DNA of 64,000 nucleotides from Burkholderiales bacterium (GTDB lineage: Bacteria > Pseudomonadota > Gammaproteobacteria > Burkholderiales > Burkholderiaceae_D), in contig JACQDX010000063.1 of the NCBI GenBank assembly GCA_016200895.1, positions 53,480 to 117,479 of the forward strand. Reading direction: 5' to 3'. Positions 1 through 9,082 of the stretch are shown here, in pieces; position 1 is the stretch's first letter; each line of letters starts with the position of its first letter. The notes under the pieces were generated by a model. That model was not told the DNA's origin and made no database searches. It saw only the letters and a list, made by a program, of their open reading frames with translations. A program made the translations under genes and the position numbers.

Positions 1-63
1 TAATGCTGCATAACAGCGCTGCATACCCCCGTAACGCTGTATAAAAATAAGGTTATGGTATAT

Positions 64-100
64 GGCGGTTGGCATCACTCATCGCGTGACACCAACCGCC
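64..100. repeat. Inverted repeat (hairpin) near left edge
   Basis: GGCGGTTGG at 64-72 pairs with CCAACCGCC at 92-100, and an inner TCAC/GTGA pair extends the stem. No T-run follows on either side, so it may end a gene lying left of the window or be an operator. The rest of 1-269 shows no convincing gene. Confidence 0.45.
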
Positions 101-269
101 AACGTCGTAGATCTGGCACGGAGAGGATACCGATGTGCATTAAATTTTATCGCAAAGACGACTTGCTTTCGGCTTACCGGACTGCCTTTTTTCTCAAGAT
201 CAGGAAGCCTGAATAAGTTAAGATAGTAGTTTTCAAGCTGCGCATTTTGCACGGCGTCAGGACAAACTA

Positions 270-893
270 TTGAAAACCAGAGCATGGATCAGGCTGCCAT
301 CGGGCCAGCACCTGGATCTGATCAATCCCGATCCGCAGGCATGGCTGGACAGTGACCTGGCAGACAGACTGTCCCGCACTTATCGCTGGGGCGGCGAATC
401 CTGCTGGGCAAGGCCGCTGTCAGTCGCACAACATAGCCTGAATGTGCTCGCTCTACGAGCCACCATGACGGACGCCCCTTTAAGCGCAGGGATAGCACTG
501 CGCGAACTCTTGCATGATGGTGAAGAAGGTTTGCTGGCCTTCGATTGTATTTCACCGCTGAAGGCTGTACTTGGTGCACCATTCAAGGCCGTCAGTGACA
601 GGTTGACAGATGCCATCGTCAAACGCTACCAGCTACCAGCCTGGGATAAGATGGATTACCGCTTGCATAAACTCGCCGATGAACTGATCGCCGCCTCTGA
701 AGCCGTGCATTGTGCCGGATGGCCACGCAATGAAGTACTCGATGTGCAGAGAATCAAACTCCCCATACTGGAAGAAGATCCGCTTGCAGAAATCTACAAT
801 TGTCAGCCATGGGAACCTTGGGCACCAGATGTAGCTTGTGAGCGGTTTTTGGAAAAACTGATTTCACTGAACAATACTGCGCTGAACACATAA
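270..893 (+). CDS. HD-domain metal-dependent phosphohydrolase
   Basis: A 207-residue soluble protein with the metal-binding pattern of HD-superfamily phosphohydrolases. It has a His in AQHSLN near residue 53, the HD doublet in LLHDGEEG near residues 80-87, and Asp/Glu residues further on (LADELIAASEA). The HDxxE arrangement resembles YfbR-like nucleotidases, so hydrolysis of a phosphorylated nucleotide or similar small molecule is plausible; the substrate cannot be read from sequence. The chosen start is TTG at 270. No ATG lies nearby in frame, and the conserved opening (TRAWIRLPSG) begins directly after it. A perfect hairpin follows the stop. It appears monocistronic and converges on the fasciclin gene. 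Confidence 0.8.
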   Translation: MKTRAWIRLPSGQHLDLINPDPQAWLDSDLADRLSRTYRWGGESCWARPLSVAQHSLNVLALRATMTDAPLSAGIALRELLHDGEEGLLAFDCISPLKAVLGAPFKAVSDRLTDAIVKRYQLPAWDKMDYRLHKLADELIAASEAVHCAGWPRNEVLDVQRIKLPILEEDPLAEIYNCQPWEPWAPDVACERFLEKLISLNNTALNT

Positions 894-894
894 A

Positions 895-922
895 ATCAAT
901 GCCGGAAAAATCCGGCATTGAT
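895..922. terminator. Hairpin between convergent genes
   Basis: ATCAATGCCGGA (895-906) and TCCGGCATTGAT (911-922) form a perfect 12-bp stem with an AAAA loop, 2 bases after the HD-hydrolase stop and before the end of the convergent fasciclin gene. There is no long T-run, so a bidirectional terminator or 3'-end stabilising hairpin is likely. Confidence 0.65.
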
Positions 923-965
923 CCTGCCACATTCGCTCCTGCTATATCTGATGCCGGAACATCGC

Positions 966-1517
966 TTACTTGGGCATCAAGACTGTATCAATGACATTGA
1001 TGACGCCATTCGATTGATACACATCGTAGGTGCTGATGCTGGCAACATTACCGCTTTCATCCTTAACGCTGATGTTATGTGGGCCATTCATCATGAACCA
1101 TAATTTGCCACCACTGGCTGTTGCCAGTTCTATGGGGCCGCCCTGCTTCTTGACCTGGGCAGAAATACTCATGAAATCATGTTTTCCTGGTACTACGTGG
1201 TAAGTCAGAATCTTGGTCAGAGTGGCCTTGTTTTCTGGTTTGACCAGGGTGTCAACTGTACCTGCTGGCAGCTTGGCAAACGCAGCATTGGTTGGTGCAA
1301 ACACGGTGAACGGGCCTTTGCCTTTTAAAGTGTCGACCAGACCTGCGGCCTTAACTGCGGCAACCAATGTCGTGTGGTCGGCAGAATTGACGGCGTTATC
1401 AACGATGTCTTTAGATGGCAACATGCTTTGCCCGCCGACCATGACATCAGCAGCAATGGCGATGGATGTTGCTGCCATGGCGGCAGCGAAGATAAGAGCG
1501 TAGTTAAATTTGCGCAT
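966..1517 (-). CDS. Exported fasciclin (FAS1) domain protein
   Basis: A 183-residue protein that starts with a clear Sec signal peptide (MRKFNYALIF, then an Ala-rich core ending AIAADV). One FAS1 domain follows: DIVDNAVNSADHTTLVAAVKAAGL, split here as the H1-like helix DIVDNAVNS and HTTLVAAVKAAG, then FTVFAPTNAAFAKLP and YHVVPGKH, ending with GVINVIDTVLMP. FAS1 domains are adhesion or matrix modules, and single-domain versions are common exported proteins in Proteobacteria. The start at 1517 was preferred over the ATG at 1523 because AAGGA lies at a good distance only from the inner ATG. It has no obvious operon partner; its 5' region faces the TonB receptor gene divergently across about 490 bp. 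Confidence 0.88.
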   Translation of the reverse strand: MRKFNYALIFAAAMAATSIAIAADVMVGGQSMLPSKDIVDNAVNSADHTTLVAAVKAAGLVDTLKGKGPFTVFAPTNAAFAKLPAGTVDTLVKPENKATLTKILTYHVVPGKHDFMSISAQVKKQGGPIELATASGGKLWFMMNGPHNISVKDESGNVASISTYDVYQSNGVINVIDTVLMPK

Positions 1518-1768
1518 GATCATTTCCTTTTAAGATAAGTGCGAGTTCGCATCAAGTTCTACGGATTAAAAATCATATCGGTTTCAACTATTTCAAATAA
1601 TCCCCATTTAAGCCATTTCCCAATTTCAACCGTGTTTCCCACATCCACAAAAATCATCCTGCTGCTCCTGGCATCATTTGAAGAAAACATGTCGATATGA
1701 AGATGATAAAAAAGCTTCATACCTGCAATAGATTCTTTACTGCCATATTGATGACATAAAAATATTTA

Positions 1769-1870
1769 GAGGCTGTTGCAAAATTAACCTGGCGTTGTTG
1801 CGCCTCCTTGTCGTACTAAAGTACTGCCAGCGTCAGCGACGCCTAGCCATCTTAATTTTGCAACGGTCTC
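1769..1870. repeat. MITE-like hairpin repeat
   Basis: About 102 bp bounded by imperfect terminal inverted repeats: GAGGCTGTTGCAAAATTAA at 1769-1787 and its near-complement TTAATTTTGCAACGGTCTC at 1852-1870. Inner complementary blocks (GGCGT near 1791 with ACGCC near 1838, and a GTACTAAAGTAC palindrome near 1813) would fold it into a long hairpin. It encodes nothing. It resembles the small dispersed hairpin repeats found between genes in Oxalobacteraceae; that copy number is recalled, not shown here. The remainder of 1518-2006 is AT-rich promoter space with no gene. Confidence 0.6.
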
Positions 1871-2006
1871 TTAAAATTGTGAATCCAATCTTTTGTTTCC
1901 TGCGTATTAAGAATTGCTAGCGGAAGTAGTAGTACTCGTTCTCTGAAGCAAAGTAATGTAAATACCGCAAATGAATTCAGCACAAAAGAATACCAATGGA
2001 GCAACA

Positions 2007-4070
2007 ATGCAAAAGACAAAAATGAACCCTGCCCTACTTTCTTGCTTTGTTTTTTTGCTGTTGCAAACTTTTCAGGCCGCACAAGCTGAAGAGCCAGAAA
2101 AAATCCCCACCGTACAAGTCCTGGGAAATTACGATAATGCCGTTGGCACCAGCAATGCAGCCAGCCAGGGCTCGGTGACTTCCAATCTCGTCAGTAATCG
2201 CCCAGCCCTGCGTACTGGCGAACTACTGGAATTTGTGCCAGGCATGATCGTCACCCAGCATAGTGGCGATGGCAAGGCCAACCAGTATTTCTTGCGCGGC
2301 TTTAATCTTGACCATGGCACAGACTTTGCCACTTTTGTTGATGGCATGCCGGTCAATATGCGTACCCATGCACATGGCCAGGGTTATTCGGATTTGAATT
2401 TTTTGATTCCTGAACTGGTACATCGCATCGACTACAAGAAAGGGACGTATTTTGCCGATGAAGGCGATTTTGCCTCTGCCGGTGCGGCGCACCTTCGTCT
2501 GGCTGACAAGCTTGGTGCGGGTATCGCCAGCCTGTCTTTGGGGCGGTATGGCTATCAGCGTGCAGTGCTGGCCGATACTGTGGCGGTGGCGAACGGCAAT
2601 CTTCTGTATGGGATAGAGGTCAACCGCAACGATGGCCCCTGGATTAATCCTGAGAATGTGCGCAAGTACAGTGCCCTGCTGCGCTATAGCCAGGGCAGCC
2701 ACGATGATGGTTATAGCGTAACGGCAATGGCCTACAAGAATAACTGGAATTCCACAGACCAGATACCCTTGCGTGCGGTACAGTCTGGCCAGATCAGCCG
2801 CTTTGGTGCGCTTGACCCTACGGATGGTGGACAAAGTTCACGTTACAGCCTGTCTTATGCAATGAAGAAGCGCAACCAGGATGGCGTTTTTGAAATGAAT
2901 GCTTATGCCGTGCAATCCAGTCTTGACCTGTTCAGTAACTTTACTTATTTCCTGGCAAACCCTGATATGGGTGACCAGTTCAGTCAAAGTGAAAAGCGCC
3001 AGATGCTGGGCATGAATATCAGCCAGGGTTGGCCGCTGACTGTCGCTGATCTTGAAATGCATAACAAGATAGGTGTGCAACTGCGTTATGACAGACTGTC
3101 GCCAGTCGGTATTTATAACACTGTCGCACAGCAACGCATATCAACCATACGCGAAGACAGCGTGAAAGAAGCCAGCGCTGGTTTTTATGCAGAAAGTTCT
3201 ATACAGTGGTTACCCAAATTCCGTAGTATTGCCGGGCTGCGTTACGATGCCTATCGCTTTGATGTCAACAGCAGCATAGACGGCAATTCAGGCAAGGTCA
3301 GTGACCATATCGTCTCTCCCAAGTTGTCGCTGATCTTTGGCCCATGGAACAAGACCGAATACTTCATCAACTATGGTAGTGGCTTTCACAGCAATGATGC
3401 GCGCGGCATGGCACAAACACGTTTGCCTGATGGTGGTGTCTCCAAACCGGTAACACCACTGGTAAAAACCAGGGGCGCAGAACTGGGGATGCGTACAGAA
3501 ATTATCCCCGGCCTGCAAAGTTCGCTGGCGCTGTGGCGGCTGGATATTGCCTCTGAACTCTTGTTCGTTGGTGATGCCGGTGAAACCGAACCCAGCCGTG
3601 CCAGCCGCCGTACTGGCATAGAATGGAACAACCATTACATCGCCAAACCATGGCTGTTATTTGATCTTGACCTGGCAGCATCGCGGGCGCGTTATACGCA
3701 AAATGATGTGGCGGGTAATTACATCCCCGGCTCCATCGACAAGGTGGCCTCTTTTGGCGTAACGGTGACTGACCTGGGCCGCTGGTATGGTGGCTTTGAA
3801 CTTCGCTATTTTGGCCCACGCCCTCTGATTGAAGACAATAGCGTGCGCTCTTCATCGACAACACTGGCCTATGCCCGCATGGGTTACAGGATCAATGCCA
3901 GGACCAAACTGACGATGGATGTGTTCAACCTGTTCAACAAGCAGGCCAGCGACATTGATTACTATTACCAGTCACGCCTGCCGCGTGAAAGCGCCGAGGG
4001 CGCTAACGACATTCATTTCCACCCGGTCGAGCCACGCTCTGTCAGGCTGACGCTGACGCATAATTTTTGA
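2007..4070 (+). CDS. TonB-dependent outer-membrane receptor
   Basis: A 687-residue outer-membrane receptor. A signal peptide (ALLSCFVFLLLQTFQAAQA) is followed by a plug domain with typical segments (LLEFVPGMIV, QYFLRGFNLDHGTDFATFVD, then GQGYSDLNFLIPELV). A beta-barrel follows with the TonB-receptor ending (FNLFNKQ, then a terminal LTLTHNF with C-terminal Phe). The plug wording HAHGQGYSDLNF is typical of a receptor subfamily whose substrate is unknown to me; siderophores, metals or carbohydrates remain possible. The ATG at 2007 was chosen because GGAG sits 5 bases upstream and the signal peptide starts there; an ATG at 1971 lacks this. No TonB, ExbBD or FecIR-type regulator is adjacent. Confidence 0.9.
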   Translation: MQKTKMNPALLSCFVFLLLQTFQAAQAEEPEKIPTVQVLGNYDNAVGTSNAASQGSVTSNLVSNRPALRTGELLEFVPGMIVTQHSGDGKANQYFLRGFNLDHGTDFATFVDGMPVNMRTHAHGQGYSDLNFLIPELVHRIDYKKGTYFADEGDFASAGAAHLRLADKLGAGIASLSLGRYGYQRAVLADTVAVANGNLLYGIEVNRNDGPWINPENVRKYSALLRYSQGSHDDGYSVTAMAYKNNWNSTDQIPLRAVQSGQISRFGALDPTDGGQSSRYSLSYAMKKRNQDGVFEMNAYAVQSSLDLFSNFTYFLANPDMGDQFSQSEKRQMLGMNISQGWPLTVADLEMHNKIGVQLRYDRLSPVGIYNTVAQQRISTIREDSVKEASAGFYAESSIQWLPKFRSIAGLRYDAYRFDVNSSIDGNSGKVSDHIVSPKLSLIFGPWNKTEYFINYGSGFHSNDARGMAQTRLPDGGVSKPVTPLVKTRGAELGMRTEIIPGLQSSLALWRLDIASELLFVGDAGETEPSRASRRTGIEWNNHYIAKPWLLFDLDLAASRARYTQNDVAGNYIPGSIDKVASFGVTVTDLGRWYGGFELRYFGPRPLIEDNSVRSSSTTLAYARMGYRINARTKLTMDVFNLFNKQASDIDYYYQSRLPRESAEGANDIHFHPVEPRSVRLTLTHNF

Positions 4071-4398
4071 TACTGGCAGCCTCGGGCTGCAAGCCACATT
4101 GCCGCATTAAATTCACCAGATAAGCCAGGTAATGCGCCGCCACATCATTCTTGCTGCATCGCAAATGAACAAGACCTTCCCTGGAAACAGGGAATCCAGA
4201 ACGCTATCTCTGCAGAGATGCTTGGCAAAGTACGCTGTCGCACAGATACATATGTTTATCCATGAGATGATCAACAAATAATTGATGAGTGCTTGCCAGC
4301 AACAAGGCAAATCCTTGTTTGCAGACGACAGGATCATGAAGTGTTTTGTTACTTGCAAAAGCATTTCCACAACATCAGATAATCATGCAGGAGTCAAC
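4071..4398. other. Intergenic region upstream of ku
   Basis: 328 bp with no convincing gene. A short hairpin (GCAGCC at 4076-4081 with GGCTGC at 4085-4090) follows the receptor stop and may help end its transcript. The reading frame of ku stays open upstream to 4282, but the ribosome-binding site and conserved N-terminus place the true start at 4399. Confidence 0.5.
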
Positions 4399-5397
4399 AT
4401 GGCACATGCAATATGGAAAGGTGCAATCAGTTTTGGTCTGGTACATATACCCGTGGAGCTCTATTCGGCTGTGGCAGGCAATGAACTCGATTTGACCATG
4501 CTGGACAAACGCGATTTTTCCCCCATAGGCTTCCGGCGTTACAATAAAGGTACGGGTAAGGAAGTCAAATGGGAAGATATCGTCAAAGGTTATGAATACA
4601 AACCTGATGAATATGTGGTCTTGTCGGATGAAGACCTGAAGCAGGCTAACGTAAAAGCCACACAGACTATAGACATCCAGGCCTTTGTTGATGCCATCGA
4701 AGTACCACTGACTTTTTACGAACAACCGTATTTCCTGGTGCCTGACCGTGGCGGTGACAAGGTGTATGCCTTGTTGCGCGAAACCTTGCGCAAGGCTGGC
4801 AAGGTAGCGATTGCCGAAATCGTGATCCGCACCAAGCAACATCTGTGCGCCTTGCTGACGATAGATAATGCGATTGTGCTCAATACCTTGCGATATAGCG
4901 ATGAAATACGCGATGCGGATGAATTGAAACTGCCTGCCAAGAGCACAAAGACTGCGGGCATTTCCGACAAGGAAATTTCCATGGCAATGTCGCTGGTCGA
5001 CGGCATGACAGAAAAATGGAACCCGGCTCAATACCATGATACTTATCGCGAAGATGTACTGACATTGGTCAAGAAAAAAGTGAAAGCCAAACAAACCAAG
5101 ACTATCACTTTGCCAGAGGAAAAAGCCGAAGAGCAACCACGCAGCGCCCAAGTGTATGACCTGGTTGCCTTGCTGCAGCAAAGCCTGGGCAAGAAAGCGC
5201 CAGCGAAAGCCAGCATCAAGTCAGCAACTGACAGGACCATCAAGCCAACGCCAATAAGCAAAAGAGCTCCCGCTACCACCTCCAAAAACAAGATAAAGTC
5301 CGCCACCAAAACGGGAAAACCTGCAGTCATTCAATCTTCTGCAACAACAAGGAACAAAACCAGGGGCATGACACCAAGGCAAGGGCGAAGTGCGTAG
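4399..5397 (+). CDS. ku: Ku protein, bacterial non-homologous end joining
   Basis: A 332-residue homologue of prokaryotic Ku, which binds double-strand DNA ends as a ring-shaped homodimer and recruits LigD. The sequence starts with the family signature (MAHAIWKGAISFGLVHIPV). The core beta-barrel follows (VLSDEDLKQA, FLVPDRGGDKVYALLRETL, LCALLTIDNAIVLNTLRY). The last 80 or so residues form a Lys/Ala/Thr-rich basic tail (KAPAKASIK, KNKIKSATKTGK), as in the extended C-termini that help DNA binding and LigD stimulation in other bacteria. The start at 4399 has AGGAG at a good distance. ligD lies 540 bp downstream on the same strand, separated by an opposite-strand DUF3606 gene, so the two are probably transcribed separately. 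Confidence 0.95.
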   Translation: MAHAIWKGAISFGLVHIPVELYSAVAGNELDLTMLDKRDFSPIGFRRYNKGTGKEVKWEDIVKGYEYKPDEYVVLSDEDLKQANVKATQTIDIQAFVDAIEVPLTFYEQPYFLVPDRGGDKVYALLRETLRKAGKVAIAEIVIRTKQHLCALLTIDNAIVLNTLRYSDEIRDADELKLPAKSTKTAGISDKEISMAMSLVDGMTEKWNPAQYHDTYREDVLTLVKKKVKAKQTKTITLPEEKAEEQPRSAQVYDLVALLQQSLGKKAPAKASIKSATDRTIKPTPISKRAPATTSKNKIKSATKTGKPAVIQSSATTRNKTRGMTPRQGRSA

Positions 5398-5469
5398 TGT
5401 CTTGTTTCAGAGTGCCTGCGATCCAAGGCTGCATGAAGCCGCCCTCCATCACTGTCAGATAGTAGTAAA

Positions 5470-5664
5470 TCAATAGTGCAAATGCTTTTCGACTGCAACA
5501 GCACTGGTTCCCACTTCTTGAACTGCATGCACCAGTTCATGCTTGGTACAGTCAAATTTTCTTGTCCAGTAAGCGACTTCCCAAGGTTCACTGACGTTCA
5601 CCTTTGTAGCATCCAGCGGACCGCGGTTTTGCGCTTCGTTTTTATTATCAATGCCCTTGCTCAT
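5470..5664 (-). CDS. Small DUF3606-domain protein
   Basis: A 64-residue acidic/polar protein matching the DUF3606 pattern: a short charged N-terminus, then VNVSEPWEVAYWTRKF, then a helix leading to LVHAVQEVGTSAVAVEKHL. Such small proteins of unknown function are common in Proteobacteria, often near stress or DNA-repair genes. It is antisense to the surroundings and sits between ku and ligD. GGAGAAAGCG lies just upstream of the ATG. The link to end joining is by position only. Confidence 0.75.
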   Translation of the reverse strand: MSKGIDNKNEAQNRGPLDATKVNVSEPWEVAYWTRKFDCTKHELVHAVQEVGTSAVAVEKHLHY

Positions 5665-5782
5665 CGCTTTCTCCTGATAAACGGTTCAAATAATGTTGAT
5701 GAAAGACAGCTTCCCCCTGATCTGCATATATCCGGACTGGAGGCCGTGAAGCGCCAGAGTAGGCAATCACAGTGACCTTGTA

Positions 5783-5832
5783 TGTAGGAGGATGAACAAG
5801 CCATGTGTAGGAATAATAGGCTTGCTCCTACA
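5783..5832. repeat. Inverted repeat between DUF3606 and ligD
   Basis: TGTAGGAG (5783-5790) plus CAAGCC (5797-5802) are complementary to GGCTTG (5819-5824) plus CTCCTACA (5825-5832), giving a two-part stem. The GTAGGAG-type arms resemble dispersed intergenic hairpins in many bacteria. It lies about 100 bp upstream of ligD and could be a regulatory or mobile repeat. Confidence 0.5.
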
Positions 5833-5937
5833 AGGAAGCTGACATTTGACTGATAGGCGCATATATCCTCATTAATTTATCCTTGGCCCACTCTTATTAA
5901 TTAACGGCAAACAGATTTTCCGGTAGAAAATTTCATC

Positions 5938-8550
5938 ATGGCAAAAACTGACACGCTGCAGAAATATAAATCCAAACGCAACTTTTCGATCACGCCCGAA
6001 CCTGCAGAAGGCGGTATACCCAATGAAAAAACGCGTGCATTTGTCATCCAGAAACATTGGGCGACAAGACTGCATTATGATTTCCGTCTGGAGCTGGATG
6101 GCACCATGAAAAGCTGGGCCGTGCCACGCGGTCCGAGTTATGATACGCACGACAAGCGCATGGCGATACATGTAGAAGATCACCCAATTTCATATAACAC
6201 ATTTGAAGGAACTATTCCGGCCAAGCAATACGGTGCAGGCAAAGTCATCATTTGGGACAAGGGTTACTGGAAACCCTTGGGTGATGCGCGCAAAGGCTAC
6301 ACCGATGGCAATCTGAAATTTGAGCTGTTTGGTCACAAACTGCATGGTAAATGGGCACTGATCAAAATGCGCAATGCCAAGGGCACACAGGATGCCTGGC
6401 TGCTCATCAAGGAAAAAGATGAATTTGCCCGTCCGGCCAGTGAATTTAGCGTCGTTGATGAACAGGCTGACAGTGTCAAGACATTGGACATGCCAGTCGT
6501 GGATGATGAAGACACAGATGAAGCGGAGGAAGAGCCAGAGGAGCCGGGCGGCCCGCCAGTGCTGGCAGCACTGGCGTCTTTGCCTCCGGGCCTCAAGCCC
6601 CAGCTTGCCACGCTGGTGACCAGCGCGCCATCGAATTCATTAGACTGGCTATTTGAAATCAAGTTTGATGGTTACCGGTTGCTCAGCCGTGTAGAAAACG
6701 GCGAAATACAGCTATTTACCCGTAACCAGAATGACTGGACCAAAAAACTGCCGCGCTTGCATAAGGAATTGCTCAAACTGGATTTGCCCGACGGCTGGTA
6801 TGACGGTGAAATCGTCGTGCTCAGTGACGAAGGAAAACCGGATTTTGGCGCATTGCAACAGGCTTTCGATGAAGACAATACCAGAGATATCACTTATTTT
6901 GTCTTCGACCTGCCCTACTGTGCCGGTTACGATTTGCGTCAAGTACCCTTGTGGGAAAGGCGTCAGGTACTGGAACGTATCATGAAGAGGCAGGTATCAG
7001 AACTGGTACGCTTTAGCAGCATCTTTGACCATACCCCGGATCAGATTGTAGCTGCGGCTTGTCAGATGGGCCTGGAAGGCGTTATCGGCAAGCTCAGGTC
7101 CTCTGTTTATGTTTCGCGGCGCAGTGATGACTGGATCAAGCTCAAATGCGCGCAGCGCCAGGAATTTGTCATCGGCGGCTTTACTGAACCGCAAGGTTCA
7201 CGCACAGGCTTAGGTTCTCTGCTGCTTGGTGTATATGAAAAAGATGGCAAGGCCAGCAAATTGCGTTACGCAGGGAATGTGGGGACCGGCTTTAATGACA
7301 AGAGTCTCAAATCCTTGCGCAAACAACTGGATGGATTGCTTACCGACGATCGTCCTTTTGCCGACGACACCGGCATAGACCGCAAATCGCACTGGATCAC
7401 GCCTGAACTGGTTGCCGAAGTGAGTTTTGGTGAATGGACCAGTGCCGGTCATATCCGGCATCCGGTATTTCTTGGATTGAGAACAGACAAACCCGCCAAC
7501 ACCATCATACGTGAACAAGCAGCAATCCATGAGTATGCTGCTTCTGTGTCAGCAGAAAAGACAGGTCCAAGTAAATGGCAAAGAATCAGGAATGCAAAAA
7601 GACCTGAGAAAGAGCTGCCAGCAAAGACTACCGCCAATAGGGATGTCCATGAAAGCCTGCCAGCGAACTTCAGAATCACGCATCCCGAACGCATCATTGA
7701 TGAAGCAAGCGGCACGACCAAACTGCAACTCGTGCGCTATTACGCCCTGATCGCTCCATTGATGATGGAACACCTTAAGGACAGGCCCCTGGCACTGGTG
7801 CGAGCTCCCGCTGGAGTAAGTGGTGAATTATTTTTTCAAAAACACGCTGACACCAAAAGCCTGCCTGGCGTCAACCAGACGCGCGACAATTTGCTGCCAG
7901 GCCATCCTGGCTTGCTGGTGATTAAAAAGCCAGAAGGCCTGATTTATTCAGCCCAATGGAATACTGTAGAAGTGCACACCATGAATGCTATCGCAACCTC
8001 TTTCGACAAACCAGACCGCATGGTATTTGACCTTGATCCTGGCGAAGGTGTCGATTGGGTGTCGGTACTGGAAGCTGCCAGCCTCATGCAGGCAATGCTG
8101 ACAGAACTGGGATTGCTGCCGTTTTTAAAAACCAGCGGTGGCAAGGGCCTGCACGTAGTTGTCCCCATCAAGAAGCATTATGACTGGGATACGGTCAAGG
8201 ATTTTTCCGAAGCCATAGTCAAGCATATGGCGCACACCATCCCAGAGCGGTTTGTTGCCAAAAGCGGCCCCAAAAACCGGATAGGCAAGATATTCATAGA
8301 CTATCTGCGCAATGGCCTGGGCTCGACCACTGCCTGCGCCTGGTCGGCCCGTGCCAGGCCGGGGCTGGGCGTATCGGTACCAGTGACATGGGAAGAATTA
8401 GATAAACTGCGTGGCGGCAATCATTGGACTGTACATACAATCCATGAACGACTGGATGTGGCAAATTTTCCCTGGAAAGACTACACCGTTTCAGTTGCTT
8501 CGCTGGCTCCCGGCATGAAAAAAATCGGCTTTGAACCTGTGCGCAAATAA
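5938..8550 (+). CDS. ligD: DNA ligase D (phosphoesterase-ligase-polymerase)
   Basis: An 870-residue multifunctional end-joining enzyme with domain order PE-LIG-POL, as in Pseudomonas LigD. Residues about 20-165 form the 3'-phosphoesterase (KHWATRLHYDFRLELDG, VEDHPISYNTFEGTIP). Residues about 215-530 form the ATP-dependent ligase; the nucleotidyl-accepting Lys is K242 in FEIKFDGYR, with EGVIGK and DDWIKLKC as later motifs. Residues about 570-870 form the primase-like polymerase (LVRAPAG, the metal-binding FDLDPGEG, KTSGGKGLHVVVP). The ligase and PE domains are joined by an acidic linker (DDEDTDEAEEEPEEP). The upstream ribosome-binding site is weak. It works with Ku to process and seal double-strand breaks. 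Confidence 0.96.
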   Translation: MAKTDTLQKYKSKRNFSITPEPAEGGIPNEKTRAFVIQKHWATRLHYDFRLELDGTMKSWAVPRGPSYDTHDKRMAIHVEDHPISYNTFEGTIPAKQYGAGKVIIWDKGYWKPLGDARKGYTDGNLKFELFGHKLHGKWALIKMRNAKGTQDAWLLIKEKDEFARPASEFSVVDEQADSVKTLDMPVVDDEDTDEAEEEPEEPGGPPVLAALASLPPGLKPQLATLVTSAPSNSLDWLFEIKFDGYRLLSRVENGEIQLFTRNQNDWTKKLPRLHKELLKLDLPDGWYDGEIVVLSDEGKPDFGALQQAFDEDNTRDITYFVFDLPYCAGYDLRQVPLWERRQVLERIMKRQVSELVRFSSIFDHTPDQIVAAACQMGLEGVIGKLRSSVYVSRRSDDWIKLKCAQRQEFVIGGFTEPQGSRTGLGSLLLGVYEKDGKASKLRYAGNVGTGFNDKSLKSLRKQLDGLLTDDRPFADDTGIDRKSHWITPELVAEVSFGEWTSAGHIRHPVFLGLRTDKPANTIIREQAAIHEYAASVSAEKTGPSKWQRIRNAKRPEKELPAKTTANRDVHESLPANFRITHPERIIDEASGTTKLQLVRYYALIAPLMMEHLKDRPLALVRAPAGVSGELFFQKHADTKSLPGVNQTRDNLLPGHPGLLVIKKPEGLIYSAQWNTVEVHTMNAIATSFDKPDRMVFDLDPGEGVDWVSVLEAASLMQAMLTELGLLPFLKTSGGKGLHVVVPIKKHYDWDTVKDFSEAIVKHMAHTIPERFVAKSGPKNRIGKIFIDYLRNGLGSTTACAWSARARPGLGVSVPVTWEELDKLRGGNHWTVHTIHERLDVANFPWKDYTVSVASLAPGMKKIGFEPVRK

Positions 8551-8787
8551 ATTTTTTATTGTACAAGTGCGATCATGTCCATCTTTCGCTAAAAACCGAT
8601 TATCTGACTGTCATTAGTATCCGCCATCCATTAACACCCCCATGTTGAGCAGAATTAGTTGTCTCATACATACATTTTTTTCAAGATAGACAGGCTCTTA
8701 TCTTACAAGAGCAAGCACCGCTGTCCGATAGAGGTAAACGACTGATCAACTAAGATCAATTTATACACACGGTAAGTAGAGGTCAAA

Positions 8788-8994
8788 ATGATTATAGTTA
8801 AAAGCGTAGGCAGAGGTATTTTGCGGGCGACCGTCCGTCTCGAAACAGCAGAATATGGAAACGGCTGGACTGTGGGGGTAGAAATCAACGGCATCATGGT
8901 ACATCACCCTGACAAAGACTTATACCTCACCGAACAGGACGCGCTGATTGCGGGTGACGAAGTTGTTGATGCCATGGTGCCGACACTGCATTGA
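8788..8994 (+). CDS. Small conserved-type protein, function unknown
   Basis: A 68-residue protein that I do not recognise. Its composition looks like a real small folded protein: beta-strand-like ILRATVRLETAEYG and GWTVGVEINGIMVHH, then an acidic C-terminal helix (LTEQDALIAGDEVVDAM). AGAGG lies 5 bases upstream of the ATG. It has no membrane segment or Cys. It is transcribed alone, and two hairpins follow its stop. Confidence 0.6.
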   Translation: MIIVKSVGRGILRATVRLETAEYGNGWTVGVEINGIMVHHPDKDLYLTEQDALIAGDEVVDAMVPTLH

Positions 8995-9005
8995 TGATGA
9001 AAAAA

Positions 9006-9056
9006 ACAGCGTACCCCTCGAAAGAAATACGCTGTCAAAACCAGAACTTGTTCTGG
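9006..9056. terminator. Two hairpins between convergent genes
   Basis: ACAGCGTA (9006-9013) pairs with TACGCTGT (9028-9035), and CCAGAAC (9041-9047) pairs with GTTCTGG (9050-9056). They lie between the small gene ending at 8994 and the efflux gene ending at 9083, so they probably act in termination for both. Confidence 0.5.
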
Positions 9057-9082
9057 GAGGGTTGAAATTGCGGTAAAAATTG

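Noticed and set aside
79..285. Minus-strand 68-codon frame at the left edge
   Set aside because: It overlaps the hairpin and the start of the HD-hydrolase gene, has no ribosome-binding site and no recognisable protein pattern.
2223..2834. Minus-strand 203-codon frame inside the TonB receptor gene
   Set aside because: The plus-strand receptor is unambiguous and this frame has no family pattern.
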